Origin: Burkholderia pseudomultivorans
Lineage (GTDB): Bacteria; Pseudomonadota; Gammaproteobacteria; Burkholderiales; Burkholderiaceae
DNA length: 64,000 nt
Reading direction: 5' to 3'
Assembly (NCBI RefSeq): GCF_902499075.1
Contig: NZ_CABVPP010000019.1
Coordinates: 1 to 64,000 of the forward strand
The position numbers and the translations under genes are program-made. The notes under the pieces were generated by a model, which did not search any database, had not been told where the DNA came from, and saw only the letters and a program-made list of their open reading frames with translations. This document shows positions 51,309 to 60,942 of the stretch, piece after piece (position 1 is the first letter of the stretch; each line of letters opens with the position of its first letter).

Positions 51309-51875
51309 TGCCGCCCCCGTGGAAAGCCGTAATCGTAACGCGGCTGCGCGACTGTATATCTCAATAATATTCGGATGTCTTAATTATCAAAACTTGGTCG
51401 CCGCCAATTTTCTGGCGGGAAGCGACCGTCTGCTTCATTGACGTGCGGTGCTGTATTGCCCCATGCGTCCATCAACGCAACGCGCGATCGATCATGCGAT
51501 CGGCGCGCCCTCGGAAAGCAAAGCGCTCCTGACGCTTGGCCCAGCAATGATCCCCTTTGTGCTCACTTGGCCGCGTTAAATGACAGGCCCACGTCGTGCC
51601 GATCTCTGGAGCACCACGACGCCCGCCCGATCAAATTCCACGTCCGCACTGTCGCCGTTGCGGCTGGCCATCCGGTCGACGCCGCCTTTACATGGAACAG
51701 ATGAACGTCGGCACGCCGATGGCCGTAAGCCGATCGCCTGCCCTCTTGCTCCGACAAGGCTTTCCGCCCGATCCATCAATAAAATTGATCGCGACGATGA
51801 AAATTATGCGTTTTGCTTGCAGCTCGCCCTGAGGCATAGTTGCGTCGTGTTGACGCACCTTTGAGTCTTTCAGTC
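51309..51875. other. AT-richer intergenic stretch without a supported gene
   Basis: 567 bases between the PAAR gene and the hydrolase. Several short overlapping open frames exist on both strands, but none has a ribosome site or recognisable family. The first 150 bases are notably AT-rich and probably hold the PAAR promoter. Confidence 0.4.
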
Positions 51876-52730
51876 ATGAACATGCGAATCGAGCCTTCGG
51901 TGCTCGCGAATCCGGACCTGCAATTTGCGACGTTGTCGTCGGGCATCAGCCTGCCGTATGTCGAGCGGGGCGGCGGCGCGCCGATGGTGTTCGTTCATGG
52001 TTCGCTGTGCGATTACCGCTACTGGGATCCGCAGCTCGCCGCACTGTCGGCCCACTACCGCTGCATCGCGCCGAGCCTCAGCCACTACTGGCCGGCCATC
52101 GAAGCGGGCATCCAGGACGAGTTCGGCTGGCAGAACCACGTCGACGAGCTCGCCGAATTCATCGACGCGCTCGATCTCGGCCCCGTCCATCTCGTCGGCC
52201 ATTCGCGCGGCGGCAGCGTGGCCTTCAATGTCGCGCGCCAGCATCCGCACCTCGTCGAATCGCTGACGCTCGCCGATCCGGGCGGCCCGCTGCAACGCGA
52301 CGGCGTGCGAGAAGAGGCCAAGCTGCCGGCGGCCGCCATGGCGCTGCGCACGAAGGCGGTGGAGCTGATCGGCGGCGGCAGCGTCGAGGCGGGCCTCGAA
52401 ATGTTCGTCGATTCGGTGAGCCTGCCCGGCGCGTGGAAGAAGAGCACGTCGCGCTTCCGCACGATGGCGATCGACAACGCCAGCACGCTGCCGAAGCAGC
52501 TGCGCGATCCGCTGCCCGCGTATTCGGCGAGCACCGCGGCCGATATCGCCTGCCGTACGCTGCTGATCGACGGCCAGCGCAGCCCGAAGATGTTCCGCAA
52601 CAACGTCGAGACGCTTGCGCAGTGGATCGGTAACGCGCAACGGCAGACCGTCGCTGGCGCATCGCACGGGATGAACGCGGCAAGCCCCGCCGTGTTCAAT
52701 CGCTACGTGCACGAGTTCGTCGCGGCGTAA
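51876..52730 (+). CDS. Alpha/beta hydrolase
   Basis: A 284-residue alpha/beta hydrolase. The oxyanion-hole segment is FVHGSLCDYRYW, the nucleophile Ser is in GHSRGGS, the acid is likely the Asp in TLLIDGQRSP and the His is in ASHGMNAA. There is no signal peptide. The substrate is unknown. A monocistronic unit with a poor Shine-Dalgarno. Confidence 0.87.
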   Translation: MNMRIEPSVLANPDLQFATLSSGISLPYVERGGGAPMVFVHGSLCDYRYWDPQLAALSAHYRCIAPSLSHYWPAIEAGIQDEFGWQNHVDELAEFIDALDLGPVHLVGHSRGGSVAFNVARQHPHLVESLTLADPGGPLQRDGVREEAKLPAAAMALRTKAVELIGGGSVEAGLEMFVDSVSLPGAWKKSTSRFRTMAIDNASTLPKQLRDPLPAYSASTAADIACRTLLIDGQRSPKMFRNNVETLAQWIGNAQRQTVAGASHGMNAASPAVFNRYVHEFVAA

Positions 52731-52845
52731 GTGCCGTCGCGCGACGCGGCTTCAGGGCCGCCGTCGCCGTCATCTGTCCGGTCACGATGCGGGCGCCGCC
52801 CGCATCGCCGGCACATCCGCTCCGTCACGCACGCTGCGCGCGGCA

Positions 52846-53286
52846 TCAGGCCGCCGGCTTCGCGTTGCGCGTCACCGCATCCGGCAGGCCGAACACGCAA
52901 TCGAACGACCAGTTGTACACGAACGTGAAGATCGGGAAGAACACGATCAGCACCGCGTCGAACAGGAACGCCTGCAGCAGCGATACGTCGAGCCACCATG
53001 CGATCAGCGGAATCAGGAAGGTCACGAGCGCGACCTGGAATCCGATCGCATGCACGACGCGGCGGCCGACCGTGCGCGTCGTCGCCGCGCGGCGCCGCTC
53101 CCACGCCTCGAACGCGAGGTTGTACAGGAAATTGACGGTGACGCCCGTTGTCGAGATCATCACGCCGAGCAGGCCGCTCGTCTCTGCGCTCGCGCCGCTC
53201 AGCGCGCCGAGCACCGTCGACGCGATCAGGATGCCGAGCGCCTCGAACATCACGACGTAAACTACGCGTCTCTTCCAGCCCTGCAT
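52846..53286 (-). CDS. PACE family efflux transporter
   Basis: A 146-residue protein with four membrane spans in two repeated BTP halves (RRVVYVVMFEALGILIAS...NFLYNLAFEAWERR and RVVHAIGFQVALVTFLI...FFPIFTFVYNWSFDCVFG). This is the AceI/PACE pattern of chlorhexidine-type biocide and short-diamine exporters. GGGAG precedes the ATG at 53286. It is divergent from a LysR gene, as aceI is from aceR. Confidence 0.92.
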   Translation of the reverse strand: MQGWKRRVVYVVMFEALGILIASTVLGALSGASAETSGLLGVMISTTGVTVNFLYNLAFEAWERRRAATTRTVGRRVVHAIGFQVALVTFLIPLIAWWLDVSLLQAFLFDAVLIVFFPIFTFVYNWSFDCVFGLPDAVTRNAKPAA

Positions 53287-53348
53287 GAATCGCTCCCTTC
53301 GAATCGAACAAGGTGGCGAGACTAGCAGCGGGTCCCGTGCCCGCAAAA

Positions 53349-53373
53349 GTCAGGTGCTTTCAATTTTTCTGAC
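53349..53373. promoter_or_regulatory. Inverted repeat GTCAG-N15-CTGAC in the PACE/LysR gap
   Basis: The arms lie at 53349-53353 and 53369-53373 in the 99-base divergent gap, around an AT-rich spacer. A candidate LysR site that could control both genes. Confidence 0.4.
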
Positions 53374-53385
53374 AGGAGGCATCGC

Positions 53386-54276
53386 ATGCTGACCAGCGAC
53401 CATATCGACATGCTGCTGACCGTCATCGACAAGGGCTCGTTCTCGGCGGCCGCGCGCGCGCTCGGGCGCACGCCGTCGGCAATCAGCATGGCCATCGCGA
53501 ACCTCGAGGCCGAACTCGACCTCGTGCTGTTCGACCGCGGCACGCGCGAACCGACGCCGACCGCCGCGATGGCCGCACTGCTGGCCGACGCGCGCGCGAT
53601 CGCCGAGCGGCTGCACGCGCTGCGCGCGCATGCGCAGCACCTGTCGGAAGGCGTCGAGGACACGCTGCGGCTCGGCCTCGCCGCGGAGATCGACGGCGCG
53701 CCCGTCGCACGCGCGCTCGCGGCCGTCGCCGCGAAATATCCGGCGCTCGCGATCGGCATCGTCACCGCGCCGCAGGATGCGATCGTCGACGCGCTGCATC
53801 GCGGCGCCGTCGATCTGTGCGTCGCGTACGGCGGGCTCGATCTTCATCCGCAGGAACAGATCCACGCGCTGTGGACCGAGACGCTCGTCGCGGTCGCCGC
53901 GCCGAGTCATCCGCTGATCGCCGAATGCGCGCATCCGGAAGCGATCGAGCGGCTGTCGGGCTTCCGGCAGATCGTGATCGCCGATCCGGACCGCCCGCTG
54001 ACCGACGTGCGGCCCGTGATCGGCAACCGCACATGGAACGTGACCGACATGGCGACCGCGATCGCGCTCGTGACGGCCGGCCACGGCTGGGCGAACCTGC
54101 CGGCGTCGGTGATCGGCCGCTACGTGGCCGCCGGCGAACTCGCGCCGCTCGCGTTCGCGAACATCCGCAACGGGCTGCCGCTGCCCGTGTATCTGCGCAG
54201 GCCGAAGCATACGGGGCTCGGCAAGGCCGCGAAGGAGCTGGTGCGGGCGCTGCGGGCGGGCGGCGACGCAGCGTAA
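53386..54276 (+). CDS. LysR-type regulator next to the PACE exporter
   Basis: A 296-residue LysR protein with the helix-turn-helix GSFSAAARALGRTPSAISMAIANLE and a type 2 periplasmic-like inducer domain. AGGAGG precedes the ATG. By analogy with AceR it may activate the divergent exporter in response to its substrate; this is inferred from position only. Confidence 0.88.
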   Translation: MLTSDHIDMLLTVIDKGSFSAAARALGRTPSAISMAIANLEAELDLVLFDRGTREPTPTAAMAALLADARAIAERLHALRAHAQHLSEGVEDTLRLGLAAEIDGAPVARALAAVAAKYPALAIGIVTAPQDAIVDALHRGAVDLCVAYGGLDLHPQEQIHALWTETLVAVAAPSHPLIAECAHPEAIERLSGFRQIVIADPDRPLTDVRPVIGNRTWNVTDMATAIALVTAGHGWANLPASVIGRYVAAGELAPLAFANIRNGLPLPVYLRRPKHTGLGKAAKELVRALRAGGDAA

Positions 54277-54288
54277 CCGCAACAGGCG

Positions 54289-55260
54289 CTACCGCGCGCG
54301 CCTGGCCGCCCGCTTCCGCGCGGCGCCCCCGGTCCGGCCGCCGCCATTCGCCGCCGCGAACATCTTCATGTCGCTCAGCAGGCAATTCAGCAGCGTGTCG
54401 GCCGCCACACCGAGCGGCCGCCCCGTCTTCACCAGCAGGCGCGCCTTCGCGGAATCGAACAACGGATGCTCGATCGGCAGCGCGACGAGCTCGCCGCTGT
54501 CCAGTTCGCGATAAGCCGCGAACGCGCCGATCAGCGTGATGCCTCGATGGCGCTTGACGAAATGCCGCAGCACCGCGAGCGAATTGGTCGTCAGCGTCGG
54601 GCGGATCGGCAGGTTCTCCGTATAGGCGAGCATCTGCGCCACCTGACCGAGACCGAAGGCCGGCGGCATCAGCGCGAGCGGATACTCGCCGAGCTCGTGC
54701 GCGCGGACCGGGCCGCCGCGCACCGCGAGCGGATGGGCCGCATGGACGAGCGCCACCACCGGCTGCGACGAGGTCGCGAGATAGCGAATCTCCGGATGCG
54801 CGGGCGGGTTGTACGCGAGCCCGATATGCGCGCGGCTCTCGGCCACCTCCTGCAGCACGTTGTTGACCGGCAGCACGTCGACGATCACGTCGAGTTTCGG
54901 ATAGCGCATGCAGAAGTCGGTCAGCACCTCGTCCATCAGCACGTCGACATAGCCTTCGCTGGTCACGATCCGCACCTGGCCGGACTGAAGCCGCTGCAGC
55001 GCCTGCAGCCGCTCCTCGAACAGTTCCTGCTGCGAGCGGCAACCGCGCCAGTATTCGAGCAGATGCGCGGCGGCCTCGGTCGGCCGCACGCCGCGCGCCT
55101 GGCGCTCGAACAACACGACGCCGATTTCCTCCTCGAGCAGGCGGATCTGCCGCGTGATCACGGACGGCGCGGTATTGATGCTGTCGGCCGCGCCGCGGAT
55201 CGAGCCATGGGTCAGGACTTCATGAAAGTAGCGCAGGCGGCGCTGGTTCAGTTCGCGCAT
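54289..55260 (-). CDS. LysR-type regulator of the MFS-mlrC unit
   Basis: A 323-residue LysR protein with the helix-turn-helix [25 protein letters not shown]. The C-terminal 20 residues are rich in Arg and Gly, an unusual extension. It is divergent from the MFS gene at 55402, with a GTTGC-N7-GCAAC repeat between, so it probably controls MFS and mlrC. Confidence 0.88.
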   Translation of the reverse strand: MRELNQRRLRYFHEVLTHGSIRGAADSINTAPSVITRQIRLLEEEIGVVLFERQARGVRPTEAAAHLLEYWRGCRSQQELFEERLQALQRLQSGQVRIVTSEGYVDVLMDEVLTDFCMRYPKLDVIVDVLPVNNVLQEVAESRAHIGLAYNPPAHPEIRYLATSSQPVVALVHAAHPLAVRGGPVRAHELGEYPLALMPPAFGLGQVAQMLAYTENLPIRPTLTTNSLAVLRHFVKRHRGITLIGAFAAYRELDSGELVALPIEHPLFDSAKARLLVKTGRPLGVAADTLLNCLLSDMKMFAAANGGGRTGGAARKRAARRAR

Positions 55261-55284
55261 GGGGATTCCGGTGTGTCGTAACGT

Positions 55285-55301
55285 GTTGCCCGTGGAGCAA
55301 C
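55285..55301. promoter_or_regulatory. LysR operator candidate GTTGC-N7-GCAAC
   Basis: Perfect five-base arms at 55285-55289 and 55297-55301, spacing as in T-N11-A LysR boxes, 25 bases before the LysR start and about 100 before the MFS gene. Confidence 0.5.
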
Positions 55302-55401
55302 ATTAGTGCACGGAAGTTGCTCTTGCTCTGCTTTTTCGTCTCTCCGACGATGCAGCAATCGCGATCAATGTTGCAAGACGCTCACGTCACTGGAGACCGA
55401 T

Positions 55402-56706
55402 ATGTCCGCCGTACCCTCCTCGCGCCACCCGACGGCCCAGGACAGCGCACCCGTGCAGGCCCTGTATCGCAAGCTGAACTGGCGCCTGCTGCCGCTCCTG
55501 CTGCTGTGCTACACGTTCGCGTATCTCGATCGCGTGAACATCGGCTTCGCGAAGCTCCACATGCAAAGCGCGCTCGGCTTCTCCGATGCGGCATACGGCC
55601 TCGGCGCGGGCATCTTCTTTCTCGGCTACGTGCTGTTCGAGATTCCGAGCAACCTGTTGCTGCCGAAGATCGGCGCGCGCAAGACCATCAGCCGGATCAT
55701 GGTGCTGTGGGGCCTGACGTCGGCCGGCATGATGTTCGTGCGCGGCGAGACCTCGTTCTACGTGCTGCGCTTCCTGCTCGGCGTGTTCGAGGCCGGCTTC
55801 GCGCCGGGGATGATCTTCTACCTGACCTACTGGTACGGCGCGCGGCGCATGGCCGGCGTGATGGCCGTCGTGATGCTTGCGGGCCCGATCGGCGGCATCG
55901 TCGGCTCGCCGCTGTCGACCTGGCTGATGACCGCGCTCGACGGCGCGCACGGCCTCGCCGGCTGGCAATGGATGTTCGTCGTCGAAGGGCTGCCGTGCGC
56001 GTTGCTCGGCCTGCTGGTCCTCAAGGTGCTGGCCGACCGGCCTGCCGATGCGGCGTGGCTGACCGACCGCGAAAAAAGCCTGCTCGCGTCCGAACTGCAG
56101 ACGCCCGCCGCCGGCCACCATGCGTTCGGGCAGGCGGCGCGCGACCCGCGCGTCTACCTGCTGGCCTTCGCGTACTTCACGATGATCTGCGGGATCTACG
56201 CGGTCAGCTTCTGGCTGCCGTCGATCCTCAAGGCCAACGGCATGACCGACACGATGCAGATCGGCTTCTATTCGATGATTCCGTACATCGCGGCCGCCGG
56301 CGCGATGCTCGCGATCGGTCGACGCTCCGACCGCCGCGGCGAACGCCGGCTGCACAGCGCGGTATCGGCGCTGGTCGGCGCGGCCGCGCTGGCCGCCGCA
56401 ACCTTCGCCGACGGCCACCTCGCGGTATCGCTCGTCTGCATGACGATCGCCACGGCGATGACGTGGGCGGCCTATACCGTGTTCTGGGCAATCCCGTCGC
56501 AGTACCTGACGGGCAACGCGGCCGCGGGCGGCATCGCGCTCATCAACACGATCGGCCTGATCGGCGGCTTCCTCAGCCCGACCGTCATCGGCGAGATCCG
56601 CACCGCGACCGGCAGCATGCAGGCCGGGCTGCTGGTGATCGTCGCGCTGATGGTCGCGGGCGTGGCGACGCTGATCATGAATCGCCTTCCCGTCGCGACG
56701 CGCTGA
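55402..56706 (+). CDS. MFS transporter of the ACS family
   Basis: A 434-residue major facilitator. It has LLLLCYTFAYLDRVNIGFAK, FEIPSNLLLPKIGARKTISR and GVFEAGFAPGMIFYLTYWY, all typical of anion:cation symporters such as tartrate and phthalate carriers. GGAG precedes the ATG. It is followed 100 bases later by an MlrC-type hydrolase, so it may import that enzyme's substrate. Confidence 0.88.
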   Translation: MSAVPSSRHPTAQDSAPVQALYRKLNWRLLPLLLLCYTFAYLDRVNIGFAKLHMQSALGFSDAAYGLGAGIFFLGYVLFEIPSNLLLPKIGARKTISRIMVLWGLTSAGMMFVRGETSFYVLRFLLGVFEAGFAPGMIFYLTYWYGARRMAGVMAVVMLAGPIGGIVGSPLSTWLMTALDGAHGLAGWQWMFVVEGLPCALLGLLVLKVLADRPADAAWLTDREKSLLASELQTPAAGHHAFGQAARDPRVYLLAFAYFTMICGIYAVSFWLPSILKANGMTDTMQIGFYSMIPYIAAAGAMLAIGRRSDRRGERRLHSAVSALVGAAALAAATFADGHLAVSLVCMTIATAMTWAAYTVFWAIPSQYLTGNAAAGGIALINTIGLIGGFLSPTVIGEIRTATGSMQAGLLVIVALMVAGVATLIMNRLPVATR

Positions 56707-56806
56707 TACGACGCGCCGCTTCACGCTCTTCGCGCGGCGCCGTCCGGCCGGATCGGCCGCCGGACGCACGTCGCGCACACCGACCGTTCTTCCTGGATTC
56801 AGTCTC

Positions 56807-58300
56807 ATGACCACACGCATCCTGATTGCCGGTTTCCAGCACGAAACCAACACCTTCGCACCGACCCGGGCCGCCTATGCGAATTTCGAGCGCGGCGAAG
56901 GGTTTCCGGCCATGGTACGCGGCGACGACCTGCTCGCGCTGCGCGACGTCAACATTCCGGCGGGCGGCTTCATCCGTGCGGCGCAGCGGCGCGGCTGGGC
57001 GTTGCAGCCGGTGATCTGGGCGGGCGCGAGCCCTTCGGCGCATGTCACCGAGGACGCGTTCGAGCGGATCGCCGGCGAGATCGTCGGCGCGGCACGGCAC
57101 GGCGGCTTCGACGCGGTCTATCTCGACCTGCACGGCGCGATGGTCGCCGAGCATACCGACGACGGCGAAGGGACGCTGCTGGAACGCATCCGCGACGCGA
57201 TCGGCCCGGACGTGCCGGTGGTCGCGTCGCTCGACCTGCACGCGAACGTGACCGAGCGGATGCTGAGCCGTGCCGACGCGCTGGTGGCCTATCGCACGTA
57301 CCCGCACGTGGACATGGCCGAGACCGGCGAACGCGCGGCCGCGCTGCTCGAACGCCTGCTCGCGGGCGGCGGTCCGCTGCGTCGCGCTGCACGGCGGCTG
57401 CCGTTCCTGATTCCGATCAACGGCATGTGCACGCTGCTCGATCCCGCGCTCAACATGTATGCACGGCTTGCGGCGCTGGAGACGGACGGCGTGGCTTCGC
57501 TGTCGTTCGCGCCGGGCTTTCCGGCGGCGGACTTCCCCGAATGCGGGCCGGTCATCTGGGGTTATGGCGACGCCGATGCGGTCGACGCGGCCGTGCAGGC
57601 GCTGTACGACAAGATGCTGAGCGACGAAGCGAAATGGCAGGTGCCGTTCCTGTCGCCCGACGACGCGGTGCGCGAGGCGATGCGACTCGCGGAAGGTGCG
57701 AGCAAGCCCGTCGTGATCGCCGACACGCAGGACAACCCCGGCGCGGGCGGCGACTCCAACACGACGGGCCTGCTGCGCGCGTTGCTGCGCAACGGCGCGC
57801 GCGACGCGGCGCTCGGCCTGCTGTGGGATCCGGCCGCGGCGGCGGCGGCCGCACGGGCGGGCGTCGGCGCCTGCATCGAGTTGTCGCTCGGCGGCTCCGG
57901 CGTACCGGGCGACGAGCCGTTTCACGGACGCTTCGAGGTCGTCGCGGTATCGGACGGCGTGTGCCGCTACGACGGGCCGATGATGAACGGCATGCTCGCC
58001 GACGTCGGGCCGGTCGCCTGCCTGAAGATCGACGGCGTGCGGATCGTCGTGAGCGGCGGCAAGGCGCAGATGCTCGACCGCAATCTGTATCGCGTGGGGG
58101 GCGTCGAGCCGGAGGCGATGAAAATCCTCGTCAACAAGAGCTCGGTGCATTTCCGCGCCGACTTCCAGCACATCGCGCACGCGGTGCTGGTCGCCAAGGC
58201 GCCCGGGCCGATGCAGGCCGACCCGGCCGACCTGCCGTGGACGCGGCTCGCGCACGGCATGCGGACGAAGCCGATGGGCGACGCGTTCAAGGGCGCGTGA
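56807..58300 (+). CDS. M81-family metallohydrolase (MlrC-like)
   Basis: A 497-residue protein of the microcystin LR degradation MlrC family. It has IAGFQHETNTFAPT, VYLDLHGAMVAEH, VASLDLHANVTERM, AYRTYPHVDMAETG and ADTQDNPGAGGDSNTTG. The Asp/His pairs in DLHGA and DLHAN are likely metal ligands. Most members do not see microcystin; they hydrolyse small amides or peptides of unknown identity. Linked to an MFS carrier and LysR regulator. Confidence 0.9.
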   Translation: MTTRILIAGFQHETNTFAPTRAAYANFERGEGFPAMVRGDDLLALRDVNIPAGGFIRAAQRRGWALQPVIWAGASPSAHVTEDAFERIAGEIVGAARHGGFDAVYLDLHGAMVAEHTDDGEGTLLERIRDAIGPDVPVVASLDLHANVTERMLSRADALVAYRTYPHVDMAETGERAAALLERLLAGGGPLRRAARRLPFLIPINGMCTLLDPALNMYARLAALETDGVASLSFAPGFPAADFPECGPVIWGYGDADAVDAAVQALYDKMLSDEAKWQVPFLSPDDAVREAMRLAEGASKPVVIADTQDNPGAGGDSNTTGLLRALLRNGARDAALGLLWDPAAAAAAARAGVGACIELSLGGSGVPGDEPFHGRFEVVAVSDGVCRYDGPMMNGMLADVGPVACLKIDGVRIVVSGGKAQMLDRNLYRVGGVEPEAMKILVNKSSVHFRADFQHIAHAVLVAKAPGPMQADPADLPWTRLAHGMRTKPMGDAFKGA

Positions 58301-58546
58301 CGCGCTCGCGTCGAAACGGCTGGATGAGGATTTGGCGGCAGTTCGGGATCGGGCAGGGTTTTCCTATCTGTCGTGCGCCGCGCGCCGCCGGCGACGAGGC
58401 GTGACCGGGGCGGGTGGCGGCACGCCAGCCGCCCCGTCGGGCGAGGCTCGCGCGGCTTGACCGTTAGTCGCAGTACGGAGGTATCCCGTGTCACGTCAAT
58501 CACCGCCGCGATGCGATAGCCGTGTGAAAGCTCCCAAGCGTATCTT

Positions 58547-58595
58547 CATTGTAGATACAAATAACTTGCAATCCGCGCGATGCGTTTCTACAATG
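58547..58595 (+). promoter_or_regulatory. mazEF control region with paired half-sites
   Basis: CATTGTAGA (58547-58555) and TCTACAATG (58587-58595) are perfect inverted repeats 40 bases apart centre to centre, about four turns. GTATCT-N7-AGATAC (58540-58558) overlaps the first. Likely binding sites for the antitoxin complex. Confidence 0.6.
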
Positions 58596-58616
58596 GATAA
58601 ACATTTGGAGGTTGCC

Positions 58617-58868
58617 ATGGAACTCAAGATTCAAAAATGGGGCAATAGCGCGGCGGTTCGTTTGCCCAGCGTTCTGCTCGAACAAATCAATGCGACGGTC
58701 GGCAGTTCGCTGAGCGCGGACGTGCGCCCGGATGGCGTGTTGTTGACGCCGGCCCGCCGCAAGTATTCGCTCGATGATCTCGTTGCCCAATGCGACACGA
58801 AAGCGCCTTTCCCTGCCGACATGGCTGCATGGGGCGAGGTCAAGCCGGTGGGGCGTGAGGCATGGTGA
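58617..58868 (+). CDS. mazE: MazE/ChpI-type antitoxin
   Basis: An 83-residue AbrB-fold protein (ELKIQKWGNSAAVRLPSVLLEQINATVGSSL). The C-terminal tail (DDLVAQCDTKAPFPADMAAWGEV) is the toxin-wrapping segment. GGAGG lies seven bases before the ATG. It overlaps mazF by seven bases and probably represses its own promoter. Confidence 0.92.
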   Translation: MELKIQKWGNSAAVRLPSVLLEQINATVGSSLSADVRPDGVLLTPARRKYSLDDLVAQCDTKAPFPADMAAWGEVKPVGREAW

Positions 58869-59212
58869 AGCGCGTCAAGTTCGAGCGAGGCGATATCGTG
58901 CGCGTGAGCCTGAATCCGACTCTCGGTCGTGAGCAGCAGGGCGACTTTCGTCCGGCGCTGGTGCTCTCCCCGGCAGCGTTCAACGCTTTGGGCGTTGCGC
59001 TGGTCGCACCGATCACCCAGGGTGGCGAATTTGCCCGGTTCGCAGGGTTCGCGGTCCCGCTGTCCGGTGCAGGAACCGAGACGCAGGGCGTCGCGCTGGT
59101 GAACATGGTTCGCATGCTCGATCTGGAGGCGCGCGGCGCTCGCAAGGTCGAACGCGCGCCTGTCGAGGTCGTGGAAGATGCACTCGCCCGGCTTCAGACG
59201 ATCATCGAATAA
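58862..59212 (+). CDS. mazF: MazF/PemK-type endoribonuclease toxin
   Basis: A 116-residue protein of the MazF fold (FERGDIVRVSLNPTLGREQQGDFRPALVLS, then VALVAPITQGGEF and ALVNMVRMLDLEARGARKVERAP). It cleaves mRNA at short motifs and is neutralised by MazE. The Arg in RPALVLS and the Thr in PITQGG are the usual active-site residues. Confidence 0.93.
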   Translation: MVKRVKFERGDIVRVSLNPTLGREQQGDFRPALVLSPAAFNALGVALVAPITQGGEFARFAGFAVPLSGAGTETQGVALVNMVRMLDLEARGARKVERAPVEVVEDALARLQTIIE

Positions 59213-59306
59213 TGAAAGGGCTTTTCCGCCAGGCGGATAGTCTCTCTGCTGGACGAGCCGAGGTTTACACAGCGGAAGCGGTATAACGCGTGCGGGAAGT
59301 TGCAAT

Positions 59307-59332
59307 CCCGATCCGCGTCGCCGCGGATCGGG
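59307..59332. terminator. Hairpin between mazF and the efflux operon
   Basis: CCCGATCCGCG (59307-59317) pairs perfectly with CGCGGATCGGG (59322-59332) around TCGC. The flanking T runs are short. It lies between the convergent mazF and outer membrane factor genes and may serve both. Confidence 0.6.
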
Positions 59333-59390
59333 CTGATTGAACTTCATGTGGCGCAGCGGCCCGCCGCGATCCGCCACGCGCGTCGACGCG

Positions 59391-60932
59391 TCAACGCCCC
59401 GCGATCTCCGCCTTGGCCGTCGCCGCATCGCCGACCGCAGCCGCCGTCGGCGCACCACCCCACCCACCGCCCAGCGCACGGATGAGGTTCACGGTCGACA
59501 CCGCCTGCGCCCCGGTCAGCTGATTCGCCTGCAACTGCGATTGCAACACCGACCGTTCGCTGTCGATCACGTCGAGATACGCGACCTCGCCTTCCTGGTA
59601 CTGCGTGCGCGACAACGTCGCGGCCCGGCGCGACGCATTGACGGCCGCATCCTGCGCGCGGATCTGGTCGTCGAGCAGGCGCAGGTCGGCGAGATTGTCC
59701 TCGACCTCGCGGAACGCGACCAGCACCTGCTGCCGGTAGTTCGCGACCTGTTCGTCGTACTGCGCGCGCGCCTGCTGCACGCCGGCCGCGCGCCGCCCGC
59801 CGTCGAACAGCGGCAGCGTCAGCGCGGTCCCCGCAAACGGCCCGAGCAGGAACGTGCGGCTCGACCACAGGAACAGGTTGCCGAGCGTCGATGCTTCGTA
59901 ACCGAACGAACCGGTGATGTCGAGCTTCGGGAAGTACGCGGACTTCGCGAGACCGATCCGCGCGTTCGCGGCCGCCATCGCGCGCTCGGCCGCGGCCACG
60001 TCCGGGCGGCGCTCGAGCAGCGCGGACGGCAGGCCCGGCGGCACCCTCACCGCGACCGGCACGATCGGCGTCTCCTTGAACGCGAAATCCGCAGGCGCCT
60101 TGCCGAGCAGGATCGCGAGCGCGTGCTCGGACGCCGCGCGCCGACGCGCGACGCCGACGGCATCGGCCTGCGCGGTCGCGAGTTCGTTCTTCGCGCGCGA
60201 CACGTCGAGCTCGCTGATGTCGCCCTCGTTGAAGCGGCGCTGCACGAGCTTCAGCGCCTGCTCGCGCAGCTCGACCGTGCGGCGGTACAGGTCCTGGTCC
60301 GAATCGAGCTGGCGTAGTTCGAAGTAGTTCTGCGCGACGTCGGCCTGCAACGCGAGCTGCACCGAGCGGAACAGCGCCTCGCTCTGCGCCTGGTCCGCGC
60401 GCGACGCCTCGACGTTGCGGCCGACGCGGCCGAACAGGTCGGCTTCATACGACACCGTGCCCTGCGCACGCCACAGCGTCGCGTTGATCGGCCCGGTGCC
60501 CTGCGGCTGGAACTGCGACGCCGACGACAGCCCTTCGCGCGTCGGCCCGAAGCCCGCGCCGATCTGCGGGAACCACTGCGAGCGCGCGCTGCGGGTCGCC
60601 GCGCGCGCTTCCTCGACGCGCGCGGCCGCGGCCTTCAGGTTCTGGTTCGCGGCGAGCGCCTGCGCCTCGAGCGAATCGAGCACCGGGTCGCCGAACACCT
60701 TCCACCATTCGCCGCGATGCGCGTCGTCCGACGGCTCGGCCGGCTTCCACGTGCCGGCCTGCTCGCCCGGCGCCAGCGTCGGCGCTTCCTTGAACGCGGC
60801 CGGCGTCGCCACGTCCGGGCGCTTGTAGTCGGGGCCGACCGCGCACGCGGCCAGCAACGTCGCGAGCAGCGTGCTCGCGGCCGCCACCTTCGCGAAGCGC
60901 ATCAGGCCATTCGGGTTGTGCATGTTGTCCAT
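59391..60932 (-). CDS. RND efflux outer membrane factor (OprM/NodT family)
   Basis: A 513-residue outer membrane lipoprotein. The lipobox is LAAC near residue 30 (LLATLLAACAVGPDYKRP), followed by two OEP repeats with ERRPDVAAAERAMAAANARIG and VAYLDVIDSERSVLQSQLQANQ. It is the exit duct of the tripartite pump and starts 10 bases after it. GAGGATAG precedes the ATG at 60932. Order and type resemble B. cenocepacia ceoB-opcM, but the name is not certain. Confidence 0.92.
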   Translation of the reverse strand: MDNMHNPNGLMRFAKVAAASTLLATLLAACAVGPDYKRPDVATPAAFKEAPTLAPGEQAGTWKPAEPSDDAHRGEWWKVFGDPVLDSLEAQALAANQNLKAAAARVEEARAATRSARSQWFPQIGAGFGPTREGLSSASQFQPQGTGPINATLWRAQGTVSYEADLFGRVGRNVEASRADQAQSEALFRSVQLALQADVAQNYFELRQLDSDQDLYRRTVELREQALKLVQRRFNEGDISELDVSRAKNELATAQADAVGVARRRAASEHALAILLGKAPADFAFKETPIVPVAVRVPPGLPSALLERRPDVAAAERAMAAANARIGLAKSAYFPKLDITGSFGYEASTLGNLFLWSSRTFLLGPFAGTALTLPLFDGGRRAAGVQQARAQYDEQVANYRQQVLVAFREVEDNLADLRLLDDQIRAQDAAVNASRRAATLSRTQYQEGEVAYLDVIDSERSVLQSQLQANQLTGAQAVSTVNLIRALGGGWGGAPTAAAVGDAATAKAEIAGR

Positions 60933-60942
60933 CTGTCTATCC

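Noticed and set aside
51438-51864. Short overlapping frames in the gap before the hydrolase
   Set aside because: No Shine-Dalgarno sites and no recognisable domains; the frames overlap each other on both strands.
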